64,000 bases of DNA from Microbacterium terregens (GTDB lineage Bacteria > Actinomycetota > Actinomycetes > Actinomycetales > Microbacteriaceae), in NCBI RefSeq assembly GCF_039534975.1, contig NZ_BAAAWH010000001.1, forward strand, positions 1,054,001 to 1,118,000, read 5' to 3'. The position numbers and the translations under genes were made by a program. Below are positions 51,745-58,853 of the stretch, in pieces (position 1 is the first letter of the stretch; each line of letters starts with the position of its first letter). Below the pieces are notes generated by a model that did no database searches, was not told the DNA's origin, and saw only the letters and a list, made by a program, of their open reading frames with translations.

Positions 51745-52377
51745 CCCGCTCTCCTCGGAGACCGACAGCGTGCTCACCTCGAGATGGACGCGGCACCGGT
51801 CGTGGGTGCGGAACGGCTCCAGGAGAGTGAGGCCGACCCGCCCGGGCACCTGCGCCAGCACGTCGCGGATGAGCTGCGAATGGACGCGGCACACCAGTGA
51901 TGGATCCCGGTCGATGAGGTCGTAGTACGGGCAGGGGACGAGCTCGATCTGAAGGTTCACGTCGTCGAGGTCAGGCTGCAGACCGGCGTCATCGAGGTGC
52001 TCGTACAGGGTGTCGAGTTGGTGGAGCGTGTCAGGGTCGAGGTCCTCACGGCCCATGGCGGGCTCGATCCGACGCAGCAGATCACCATGCTGCGCCGCGC
52101 GTTCGATGCGACGTTCGGCCTCGCGATTCGTGCCTGGTGCCGTGACGGGATGATACGTCGCCGGCGGCCGGCCGCGCGTTCCCGTGTGGACGGTGCGTCG
52201 GGCGATGAGACCCCCGTCCTCGAGGACGATCAGGTGGTCGCGCACGGTGTTCTCGTGCAAGCCCGTCCGCTCGGCCAGTTCGCGGAGCAGCAGCCCGGGA
52301 GTTCGCTGGACCTCCGCCAGGAGTCGCACGCGGCTCGCCTGAGCGAGCCCGCGGAACTCTTCGACCCTCCTTGACAC
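51652..52377 (-). CDS. Winged-helix regulator with a three-Cys, Fe-S-type sensor region
   Basis: 241 residues. N-terminal ArsR-like winged helix (LLLRELAERTGLHENTVRDH, about 29-48). The C-terminal half has C149-P-Y-Y, C163 in LVCRVHSQLIRDVLAQ, and C195 in HDRCRVHLEV, the pattern seen in SufR-like regulators that hold an iron-sulfur cluster. It is thus a candidate redox, oxygen or NO sensor. It lies beside narK and can be expected to act on the 50430-50460 inverted repeat. The last about 40 residues are low-complexity (SGLPSGARVAQHPGDHERTC) and overlap narK antisense, suggesting that an ancestral stop codon was lost. Family assignment is by motif only. Confidence 0.8.
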   Translation of the reverse strand: MSRRVEEFRGLAQASRVRLLAEVQRTPGLLLRELAERTGLHENTVRDHLIVLEDGGLIARRTVHTGTRGRPPATYHPVTAPGTNREAERRIERAAQHGDLLRRIEPAMGREDLDPDTLHQLDTLYEHLDDAGLQPDLDDVNLQIELVPCPYYDLIDRDPSLVCRVHSQLIRDVLAQVPGRVGLTLLEPFRTHDRCRVHLEVSTLSVSEESGLPSGARVAQHPGDHERTCADEHEQPQPEGV

Positions 52378-52384
52378 AGCCGGA

Positions 52385-52609
52385 TCATCTTCCGGCTCGG
52401 TGCGGGGTGCGTACGTGGATCACGTTGCACGCCACCAATCTGGCGACGAATGCGCTGAGCGGAGCCGCCGGCCGCGCCACCCCTACCGCGACATCGCTCG
52501 CCAGAGCGAGGATCAAAGGGATCGGGATGTCATCGGGACCACGCCCGAAGCGCTCGCGGAGGGCCTTTGCCCACGCGTCCAGTGCCTCGGGGGGCAGCCT
52601 CTCGTTCAT
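52385..52609 (-). CDS. DUF6457 family protein
   Basis: 74 residues: LPPEALDAWAKALRERFGRG, then LILALASDVAVGVARPAAPL, matching the short DUF6457 proteins of actinobacteria. The family is often found near molybdenum-cofactor and nitrate reductase genes, which fits the nar neighbourhood. It is entirely helical. It lies 7 bp upstream of the regulator gene on the same strand, forming a two-gene operon. A 12-residue tail (HVRTPHRAGR) is basic. The start ATG 52609 has AGGAGAGG immediately upstream (spacing about 3-4 nt). Confidence 0.8.
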   Translation of the reverse strand: MNERLPPEALDAWAKALRERFGRGPDDIPIPLILALASDVAVGVARPAAPLSAFVARLVACNVIHVRTPHRAGR

Positions 52610-52814
52610 GAGCCTCTCCTTTTGTGCGTCTTGTGCGTCGTTCAGATCGTGCCACGTGTCGATGTCGGGAGAGAAGGCATCGCTGGCGATAGCGCCCTTG
52701 ACTCAGGATTACGGTCAGGCCGCCTTGGTGCCCGACGGGCGAGCGGTGAAGCGGCTCTCCAAGACGCACACAGTGGTCCGCCGCTCGATCTCGAATCCTG
52801 AGCCATGGAGCGCT

Positions 52815-52886
52815 ACCGATGTCCTGTGACATCACGTGTCACCGACGTCCTGATGCAGAACTGTCACCGATGTCCTGAGACATCAC
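52815..52886. repeat. Three tandem-like 21-bp repeats with internal palindrome
   Basis: Copies at 52815-52835, 52841-52861 and 52866-52886 share ACCGA[T/C]GTCCTG; copies 1 and 3 contain the palindrome GATGTC-N4-GACATC. Spacing is 26 and 25 bp. This resembles the transposase-binding end of IS481-type elements in actinobacteria, but no transposase gene is present, so it would be a solo end (inference). Confidence 0.4.
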
Positions 52887-52947
52887 AACGCATCGCGCCT
52901 CGAAAAGTGTGGGCAAAATGTGGGCAAAACCGCATTCGGCCTAAACG

Positions 52948-52992
52948 CGAAGGGCCGCGATCCCTTGTAAACACTGGGATCGCGGCCCTTCG
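52948..52992. terminator. 17-bp perfect hairpin
   Basis: CGAAGGGCCGCGATCCC (52948-52964) pairs exactly with 52976-52992 around an 11-nt loop. The strength suggests an intrinsic (T-poor) terminator for a tRNA or gene read from either side. Its right arm is part of repeat copy 3; the matching hairpin in copy 2 is shortened to 10 bp. Confidence 0.6.
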
Positions 52993-53020
52993 TCATTGGA
53001 CGCGACGGCGGGAGTCGAAC
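52955..53020 (+). repeat. Attachment-site-like direct repeat, copy 3 (right)
   Basis: 60 of 66 positions match 30797-30862. Here, unlike copy 2, the T-arm is complete (GCGGG-TTCGACT-CCCGC on the minus strand), so this side seems to keep the original tRNA-derived half. The two copies enclose 22.2 kb that includes the mobilisation genes, the integrase and the entire nitrate locus. Confidence 0.6.
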
Positions 53021-53072
53021 CCGCAACGCCACCGGGTATGAACCAGGGCCCGGGACCACCCGGATCGCCGCG
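52997..53072 (-). other. tRNA-like sequence with aberrant D-arm
   Basis: On the minus strand 76 nt read CGCGGCG ... CGTCGCG-T-CCA: a 7-bp acceptor stem (one G-T pair), a perfect T-arm with loop TTCGACT, and an encoded CCA. The anticodon arm is poor (TTCATAC loop, 4 of 5 pairs) and the D-arm is replaced by CCGGG-TGGT-CCCGG. I consider it a chimeric or decayed tRNA at an attachment site, not a trustworthy tRNA gene. Confidence 0.35.
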
Positions 53073-53221
53073 ATTCCTCCAAGGTAGAGCGTCCGCTCAG
53101 CTGTCTCGCCAGCGTGACGTACGGTTTCGCTGTGCGTCGGTCTGCAACAGCCGGGGGACTGTGCTGCACGTATGCGAATCGGCATACGCCGGTGCAACGC
53201 CCGCGCGCATGGGATGGGACC

Positions 53222-53953
53222 ATGCAACAGCCCCGCACGCCCCCCTCGGTCGTCAGACGTCCGGCCCGCGCCCGGCGACTCATCATCCTCGCGATCGCCG
53301 CGTGCGTCGCGGCGATCGCCCTCATGCTCGCGACGACCCCCTCGAACACGGGCGACCCCGAAGGGCTGGCGCAGTACGAGCCCGTCTACCCCCGCGCGGT
53401 GATGGGGCTCGAAGCGCCCCTCGGGTTCACGGACTGCGCTGCGCCCCGCGTGCGGAGCGGACGCGACCACGCAGGCGACGATCAGCACGCCGTGACTCCC
53501 AAGATCGACCGGTTCGTGATCCATCACACCGGCGCGCTCGACGACCAGCTGGACTACTTCTCGTCGTGCAACGACCGCTCCTCCGCTCCCACCTTCTACG
53601 TGCGGACGGACGGGTCGGTCTACGAGTTGATCCGGCCCGGCGCGAAGCCCGCATCGACCGGACCGGACTGGAACTGGCGGTCGCTGGCCGTGGAGACACT
53701 GGATTCCACCGGCGCGCCGGACTACGACGTGACGAACGCGCAGATCGAAGAGCTCGCGCAGATGATCGCGTGGTTGGCCACGTTCGACGGCGGAAGCCTG
53801 GACGGGGTGCCGGTGCCATTCACCATCGACCGCGAGCACGTCGTCAGCCACCGGGAGGCACTCCCAGGAACCGAATGCCCCGGCGACTTCCTGCAGGGGC
53901 GGCTGGATCAGATCGTCGAGCGCGCGCGGCAGATCTATGACGAGGATCGGTAG
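53222..53953 (+). CDS. N-acetylmuramoyl-L-alanine amidase-like protein (amidase_2/PGRP fold)
   Basis: 243 residues from ATG at 53222; the frame is open upstream to 53114 but that part crosses tRNA-like sequence. An N-terminal signal anchor (about 18-38, LIILAIAACVAAIALML) targets it to the envelope. The domain (about 95-240) has IDRFVIHHTGALDDQ, with the first zinc His, then FTIDREHVVSHREALPG and TECPGDFLQGRLDQIV, with the second His and a Cys in the place of the third ligand. Such enzymes cleave the amide bond between muramic acid and the stem peptide. It is not linked to the island or to its neighbours. Confidence 0.85.
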   Translation: MQQPRTPPSVVRRPARARRLIILAIAACVAAIALMLATTPSNTGDPEGLAQYEPVYPRAVMGLEAPLGFTDCAAPRVRSGRDHAGDDQHAVTPKIDRFVIHHTGALDDQLDYFSSCNDRSSAPTFYVRTDGSVYELIRPGAKPASTGPDWNWRSLAVETLDSTGAPDYDVTNAQIEELAQMIAWLATFDGGSLDGVPVPFTIDREHVVSHREALPGTECPGDFLQGRLDQIVERARQIYDEDR

Positions 53954-53989
53954 GCGGACGCCGCGATCCGCGGCGCGTTTGCTCGCGCC

Positions 53990-54985
53990 TCACTTGCGCG
54001 TCGAGGGTATCGGTGGGGGAGCGGCATTCAGAGCGCGCAGCATCCGCTCGAGCGTCTCGCGCAGCTCTGACCGCGCGGGTTCGGCGAGGTCGGTGGTGTA
54101 CTCCACTCCGGCGGGGACCCACGCCATGCCGTACATGGTCTCGCGGAAGTCCTGACCGCCGACCGGCCACCTCGTCCGGCGTTCGTCCTCGACGGTCGCG
54201 CCCTGACCCCATTGGCCGAACGCCTCGCGTATCGCGTCGAACGGCAGGTCCATGACAATGTCGGTCTCCACCGCTGTGCGCACCCACGAACGAGCGACGC
54301 GGATGAACTCCTCGACCTGCTCCGGCGTGAGCTCGCGCGGCTCGAAGAGAACGCGGGTGTGGAGGATGTCGTTCACCCGGTCGACGCGGAAAGTCCGCCA
54401 GTCGTTGCGCTCGACGTCCCAGCACAGCAGGTACCAGTGCCGGTCGGCGGGCGCCAGCGTGTACGGCTCGACGCGACGGTGCGAGATCTCTCCGGATGCC
54501 GCGGTATACGTGAAGCGCACGCGCTCGTGGTCACGGCAGGCCAGTGCGAGTTCACCGAGCACCTCTGTCGAGACGGCCTCGCCGGTGCGGATCCCGGTCG
54601 GCTGGACGGCATCGGCGAGGGCGGTGACCCGCCGTCGCAGCGGAGCCGGAAGCACCTGCTCGAGCTTCGCGAGGGCGGTCAGGGTCGTCTCGGGCCCGCC
54701 GACGAGCCGCTGGGCGGCGGCCACCCGCAGCCCGATGGCCATTGCGACGGCCTCCTCGTCGTTGAGCAGCAGGGGAGGTACAGCGCTGCCGGCCTCGAGT
54801 CGGTAGCCGCCCGCGACGCCGGGCGTCGACTCGATGCGGTAGCCGAGTTCGCGCAGTCGTTCGACATCTCGGCGGACGGTGCGCTCGGTGACACCCAGTC
54901 GCTCGGCCAGTTCGCTCCCCGGCCAGTGGCGATGCGTCTGCAGCAGGTTCAAGAGCGACAGGGCGCGTGTGGTCGTATCCGACAT
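53990..54985 (-). CDS. WYL-domain transcriptional regulator (YafY/DeoR type)
   Basis: 331 residues. The N-terminal helix-turn-helix is LLQTHRHWPGSELAERLGVT, then ERTVRRDVERLRELGYRIES. The WYL domain is at about 140-230, with PADRHWYLLCWDVERNDWRT (W-Y-L) followed by FRVDRVNDI, and the WCX C-terminal region follows. It is divergent from a DrrAB-type ABC exporter across a 61-bp gap holding a perfect 10-bp inverted repeat, so it very probably controls the exporter and itself. WYL domains sense nucleic acids or small ligands. Confidence 0.9.
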   Translation of the reverse strand: MSDTTTRALSLLNLLQTHRHWPGSELAERLGVTERTVRRDVERLRELGYRIESTPGVAGGYRLEAGSAVPPLLLNDEEAVAMAIGLRVAAAQRLVGGPETTLTALAKLEQVLPAPLRRRVTALADAVQPTGIRTGEAVSTEVLGELALACRDHERVRFTYTAASGEISHRRVEPYTLAPADRHWYLLCWDVERNDWRTFRVDRVNDILHTRVLFEPRELTPEQVEEFIRVARSWVRTAVETDIVMDLPFDAIREAFGQWGQGATVEDERRTRWPVGGQDFRETMYGMAWVPAGVEYTTDLAEPARSELRETLERMLRALNAAPPPIPSTRK

Positions 54986-55002
54986 GTCTTCAGATTGCCC
55001 TA

Positions 55003-55029
55003 AATCGCGGACCGAATGTGTCCGCGATT
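55003..55029. promoter_or_regulatory. Operator-like inverted repeat between WYL regulator and ABC exporter
   Basis: AATCGCGGAC (55003-55012) and GTCCGCGATT (55020-55029) are perfect 10-bp arms around a 7-nt spacer. The site ends 5 bp before the TAGCTT -10 box (55035-55040) of the exporter gene, so a bound protein would block RNA polymerase. Confidence 0.7.
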
Positions 55030-55034
55030 ACTTC

Positions 55035-55046
55035 TAGCTTGACTGC
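55035..55046 (+). promoter_or_regulatory. Leaderless-type -10 box of the ABC exporter operon
   Basis: TAGCTT at 55035-55040, 6 nt, ATG at 55047. No ribosome-binding site precedes the ATG. Confidence 0.6.
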
Positions 55047-56123
55047 ATGGCGAACACACCGATCATCGAAGCACAGGGGCTGACCAAGCGCTTCTCCGTG
55101 AAGAAGAAGACCGTCGAAGCCGTGACCGACCTGACGTTCCGGGTCGACCGCGGCGAACTCGTCGCCTTCCTCGGGCCGAACGGGGCGGGCAAGTCGACGA
55201 GCCTCCGCATGCTGACCACGCTCATCCCTCCGACGGCCGGCACGGCGCACGTCGTCGGCTACGACATCCTCCAGCGTCCCGCCGATGTGCGAGCCCGCAT
55301 CGGCTACGTGGGACAGCTCACCAGCGGCAGCTTCTCGCAGCGCGTGCGCGACGAGCTGCTCAGTCAGGGCGCCTTCTACGGGATGCCGAGCTCGGCGTCG
55401 GCGAAACGGGCCGATGAGCTCATCGAGTCACTCGACCTCGGCAGCTTCTCCACGCGGACCGTGCAGCAGCTCAGCGGCGGCCAGAAGCGCAGGCTCGACA
55501 TCGCGCTCGGGCTCATGCACGCGCCGCCGCTGCTGTTCCTCGACGAGCCATCGACGGGGCTCGATCCGCAGAGCCGCGCCAATCTCTGGCAGCACATCCT
55601 CGATCTGCGCGCCGAGCACGGCACGACGGTGTTCCTCACCACGCACTACCTCGAGGAGGCCGACCGCTACGCCGAGCGAGTGATGGTGATGGACAAGGGC
55701 CGCGTGATCGCCGACGACACCGCTGCACGCCTCAAGGCCAACCTCGCCGGGGATCTTCTGACGTTCGGCTTCGCCTCGCCGGAGGATGCCGATCGCGCCG
55801 TCGCCGTCGTGCGGCAGCTCACCGATCGTGAGGTCCGGCGTGAGGGTCCGGCATCCGTCGCCCTGACCGCGCCGGACGGCGACGCCCTGCTTCCCTCGGC
55901 GGTGCGCGCTCTGGATGCCGCGGGCATTCGCGTGACCCGCGCCGCGGGAGTCCCGCCCACCCTCGACGACGTGTTCCTCGCGTTGACCGGCCGGACGCTG
56001 CGCGAAGCCGGCGAGGGCGGGCCCGCCGAAGAGGAAGAGACCCCGTCCGACGCCGATCAGGATGCGGGGGCGTCCCGCAGCACCGGCGCCGCGGCATCCG
56101 TCACGACAGGAGCAGAACGATGA
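55047..56123 (+). CDS. DrrA-type ABC exporter ATPase
   Basis: 358 residues. Walker A GPNGAGKST (about 45-53), Q-loop GYVGQLTSGSFSQ, signature QQLSGGQKRRLDIALGL, Walker B LLFLDEPSTGLDP, and the switch His in FLTTHYLEEADRYAERVMVM: a complete ABC ATPase. The C-terminal about 100 residues are the DUF4162-like regulatory domain of daunorubicin-resistance-type (DrrA) proteins, with an Ala/Asp/Glu-rich tail. Its stop overlaps the permease start as ATGA. Together they form an ABC-2-type exporter of drugs or other hydrophobic compounds. Confidence 0.93.
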   Translation: MANTPIIEAQGLTKRFSVKKKTVEAVTDLTFRVDRGELVAFLGPNGAGKSTSLRMLTTLIPPTAGTAHVVGYDILQRPADVRARIGYVGQLTSGSFSQRVRDELLSQGAFYGMPSSASAKRADELIESLDLGSFSTRTVQQLSGGQKRRLDIALGLMHAPPLLFLDEPSTGLDPQSRANLWQHILDLRAEHGTTVFLTTHYLEEADRYAERVMVMDKGRVIADDTAARLKANLAGDLLTFGFASPEDADRAVAVVRQLTDREVRREGPASVALTAPDGDALLPSAVRALDAAGIRVTRAAGVPPTLDDVFLALTGRTLREAGEGGPAEEEETPSDADQDAGASRSTGAAASVTTGAER

Positions 56124-56914
56124 CCACTCAGATCCGGACCAGCCCCGACACGGCGGTGCGTGCCAACCCCGCGCGCGACACCTGGAACGTGCTGACGCGG
56201 GAACTCAAGCCGGTCGTCCGCGACCCGTTCACGCTGATCTTCAGCCTCGTGCAGCCGCTCGTGTTCCTGGGTCTGTTCGCGCCGCTGCTCATCGGCTCGT
56301 CAGGGCAGCCGGTCGGGGAGACGCTGCAGTGGTTCGTGCCGGGCGTGCTCGTGATGATCGTGCTGTTCGGCACCGGCGCGACCGGCTCGAACCTGCAGTA
56401 CGAGATGATGACCGGATCGCACGAGCGCACGCTGGTGGCGCCGCTGTCGCGGTCGTCGCTGCTGGTGGGCCGTGCGCTCAAAGAGATCGCGCCGATCGTG
56501 GTGCAGGCGCTGATCATCGTGCTGATCGCGTGGCCATTCGGGTTCACCATCAACCTGCCGGGATTGGTCATCGGACTCGCGCTGCTGGCGGTGTTCGGTG
56601 TCGGGCTCGGGGCACTCTCTTATACGCTCGCGCTGAAGACGAAGGATCGCGAGTGGCTGTTCTGGGGAGTGCAGCAGACGCTCATCTTCCCGCTGCTGAT
56701 CCTGTCGGGCATGCTGCTGCCCCTCGATGAGGGGCCGGTCTGGATGCGGGCGGTCTCGACCGTGAACCCGGTCAACTGGGTGGTGCAGGCGGAGCGGGCG
56801 CTGTTCGCCGGGGAGCTCGGTGATATCACGGTGCTGTGGGGGTGGGTCGCCGCCCTGGTGCTGGCCGCCCTCGGGCTGTGGGCCGGCGTCCGGGCGATCC
56901 GCAACAGCAGCTGA
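56120..56914 (+). CDS. DrrB-type ABC-2 permease
   Basis: 264 residues with six predicted transmembrane helices; LTRELKPVVRDPFTLIFSLV at about 28-47 is the cytoplasmic coupling helix, and the signature region LFWGVQQTLIFPLLILSGML, then PLDEGPVWMRAVSTVNPVNW matches ABC-2 transporters of the DrrB family. It pairs with the ATPase at 55047-56123. A strong hairpin follows 18 bp after the stop. Confidence 0.92.
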   Translation: MTTQIRTSPDTAVRANPARDTWNVLTRELKPVVRDPFTLIFSLVQPLVFLGLFAPLLIGSSGQPVGETLQWFVPGVLVMIVLFGTGATGSNLQYEMMTGSHERTLVAPLSRSSLLVGRALKEIAPIVVQALIIVLIAWPFGFTINLPGLVIGLALLAVFGVGLGALSYTLALKTKDREWLFWGVQQTLIFPLLILSGMLLPLDEGPVWMRAVSTVNPVNWVVQAERALFAGELGDITVLWGWVAALVLAALGLWAGVRAIRNSS

Positions 56915-56931
56915 GCGGTTGAACCAGGGGA

Positions 56932-56963
56932 CGGATGCCGCGGCCTTCGGGTCGCGGCATCCG
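56932..56963. terminator. Bidirectional hairpin between ABC permease and sulP genes
   Basis: CGGATGCCGCG (56932-56942) and CGCGGCATCCG (56953-56963) form a perfect 11-bp stem with a 10-nt loop in the convergent gap. It contains the window's common GGATGCCG octamer. Position and symmetry suit termination from both sides. Confidence 0.6.
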
Positions 56964-56964
56964 C

Positions 56965-58746
56965 TCACGCGTCGCGGGGGTCCGGAGAACCCTCGTCGTC
57001 CGCGGGGTCTCCGACGTCACCGATGTCGCTGCGGAGTCGGCCCGTCTCGGCGTCGACGGCGGCGCCGACCGTGGGTGGGAACCGGTCTGTTGGGAACCGC
57101 TCACCCAGCCCGTGCCGGCGCATGAGATCCCGCACCGGCCCCTTCGCCTCGGCCAAGACGAGCTCGATGCCCTGCTGCGAGAGGTATTCGTCGAGATCGA
57201 TCAGCTCGTCCATCGCGGTCGTGTCGATGTCGGTGATCGGCTCGGCTGCGACGATGACGGTGGTGATCGGAGGGGCGCCGGGTGCGGCATCCGCCTGCGC
57301 TCTGTTGACCACCGCACGCACCCAATCATCGAAGATGCCCGCGTTGGCGAAGAAGAGGGGCGCGTCCCACCGCACGATCACGATTCCGGGGATGCGCTCG
57401 GCCTCGGGGTTGCGCACGCGGTCGTGGTACCCGCGGACGCCCGGAATGCGCCCGAGTTCCGCGCGGTAGGGCCGCCATGAGTGCAGCACGACGGCCAGGA
57501 ACGACAGGCCGATTGCGACGGCGATGCCCTCGAGCACGCCGACGAGGAACACACCCAGGAAGGAGCCGAGCGAGAGCAGGGCATCCACGAGGTCGACGCG
57601 GAACAACCGGATCACGCCGGGGATGTCGATGAGGGTGACCACAGCCATGATCACGACCGCCGCGAGCACGGACTCTGGGAGGAACCGGGTGACGCCGGGG
57701 ATCAGCAGCATGAACCCCAGCACGAGGACAGCGCCGATCACGCCGGCCAGCTGCGAACGGGCGCCCGCAGCTTCGGCGACCGGCGTGCGCGAGGTCGAAC
57801 CCGAGATCGGGAACCCGCCGAACAGGCCGCCCGCGACGTTGGCGATGCCGAGGCCGGCCATCTCGCGGCTGCCGCTGACGGTCTCGCCGCGCCGCGCCGC
57901 GAGGGTGCGCGAGAGCACGCCCGTGTCGGCGAACGCGATGAGCGCAACCCCGACGGCGGGAACCGCCAGTGCGGCGACGTCCGCCCATTCCAGTCCGCCC
58001 AGCGCCGGCGCGGGGAGCCCTTGCGGCATCGCGCCGACCACGGCGACGGCCTCATCGAGTCCGAGAGCGGCGGTGAGGATCATGGCGCCGGCCACGGCGA
58101 CGAAGACGCCGGGGATCCGACCGCCCCACACGAGGCGGAACACGACCATGATCGCGATCGAGCCGACCCCTAACGCCGCCGACGGCACGTTGATGCGACC
58201 ATCCGCGATGGCTGAGCCGATGCCGGCGACATCTGCAAGAGCTCCACCGGACCCGATCGTGAAGCCGAGGAGCTTCGGAACCTGCGAGACGATGACGATC
58301 AGCGCGATGGCGTTGAGGTAGCCGATGCGAATCGGCTTGGAGAGCAGATCCGTCACGATCCCGAGTCGGAGCGCGCCGGCGGCGATGAGGATGCCTCCGA
58401 CCAGGATCGCGAGGAGCCCGGCGAGAGCGACGGCGCGGCCCTCGTCGCCGAGGGCAAGCGGGATGACTGCGGCGGCGATGATCGGGGCGAGCGCGGAGTC
58501 CGGCCCGATAACCAGGATCCGCGACGGCCCGAAGACCGCGTACGCCAGGAGCGGGACGATCGTGGCGTACAGGCCGGTGTATGCGGGAAGGCCGGCGGCC
58601 TGCGCATATCCCATGCCGGCTGGGATGAGCAGCGCAGTCAGGACGAGCCCCGAGCGGATATCGGGCCACAGCCACGCGCGTTTGTAGTCGAGGGCCGTGG
58701 CGACCCCCGGAATCCAACGGCGCAGCGTCCGCGCGGCGGCCTTCAC
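56965..58746 (-). CDS. SulP-family anion transporter with STAS domain
   Basis: 593 residues from a GTG at 58746, chosen because TATGCT lies exactly 6 nt upstream. The N-terminal region is the SulP transporter core, 10-14 helices, with the signature GLVLTALLIPAGMGYAQAAG and GLYATIVPLLAYAVFGPSRI. A cytoplasmic STAS domain (about 440-560) follows with IPGIVIVRWDAPLFFANAGI and AEPITDIDTTAMDELIDLDE. Substrates of the family include sulfate, bicarbonate and dicarboxylates; the sequence does not say which. An acidic tail (about 570-593) ends it. Confidence 0.92.
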   Translation of the reverse strand: MKAAARTLRRWIPGVATALDYKRAWLWPDIRSGLVLTALLIPAGMGYAQAAGLPAYTGLYATIVPLLAYAVFGPSRILVIGPDSALAPIIAAAVIPLALGDEGRAVALAGLLAILVGGILIAAGALRLGIVTDLLSKPIRIGYLNAIALIVIVSQVPKLLGFTIGSGGALADVAGIGSAIADGRINVPSAALGVGSIAIMVVFRLVWGGRIPGVFVAVAGAMILTAALGLDEAVAVVGAMPQGLPAPALGGLEWADVAALAVPAVGVALIAFADTGVLSRTLAARRGETVSGSREMAGLGIANVAGGLFGGFPISGSTSRTPVAEAAGARSQLAGVIGAVLVLGFMLLIPGVTRFLPESVLAAVVIMAVVTLIDIPGVIRLFRVDLVDALLSLGSFLGVFLVGVLEGIAVAIGLSFLAVVLHSWRPYRAELGRIPGVRGYHDRVRNPEAERIPGIVIVRWDAPLFFANAGIFDDWVRAVVNRAQADAAPGAPPITTVIVAAEPITDIDTTAMDELIDLDEYLSQQGIELVLAEAKGPVRDLMRRHGLGERFPTDRFPPTVGAAVDAETGRLRSDIGDVGDPADDEGSPDPRDA

Positions 58747-58853
58747 CGGGCCAGCATACGGGCGGGGTCGGCCGCGGAGGAGAGCCCGGGCGACCCGCAT
58801 CGAGCGCCGTCCGGTGGGCAGTCGGGACCGCGTCGACGCGCTAGCGTGAAGCC
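58747..58853. promoter_or_regulatory. Divergent pair of leaderless promoters for sulP and the membrane protein gene
   Basis: On the minus strand TATGCT (58753-58758) lies 6 nt before the GTG of the SulP gene. On the plus strand TAGCGT (58842-58847) lies 6 nt before the ATG at 58854. The 107-bp gap thus has two -10 boxes at its ends and no ribosome-binding sites. Confidence 0.55.

Larger units (their letters stand above)
52901..53041 (+). pseudogene. Integrase C-terminal remnant beside repeat copy 3
   Basis: The plus frame reads APRKVWAKCGQNRIRPKREG and runs through the hairpin and the tRNA-like sequence. WAKCGQ is shared with the remnant at 30958-31218, including a 24-nt exact DNA repeat (30976-30999 and 52904-52927). 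An integrase gene ending against its attachment site is the normal arrangement, so a lost element probably ended here. Confidence 0.4.
52610..53221. other. 612-bp gene-poor right junction
   Basis: No intact gene. From left to right it holds a 9-bp inverted repeat CTCAGGATT (52702-52710) / AATCCTGAG (52794-52802), three related 21-bp repeats (52815-52886), an integrase C-terminal remnant (from 52901), a 17-bp hairpin terminator, repeat copy 3 with tRNA-like sequence, and the upstream region of the amidase gene. Confidence 0.5.

Noticed and set aside
52371..52829. Plus-strand frame at the right junction as a possible transposase tail
   Set aside because: Its sequence does not contain DDE-type motifs and overlaps the DUF6457 gene antisense.
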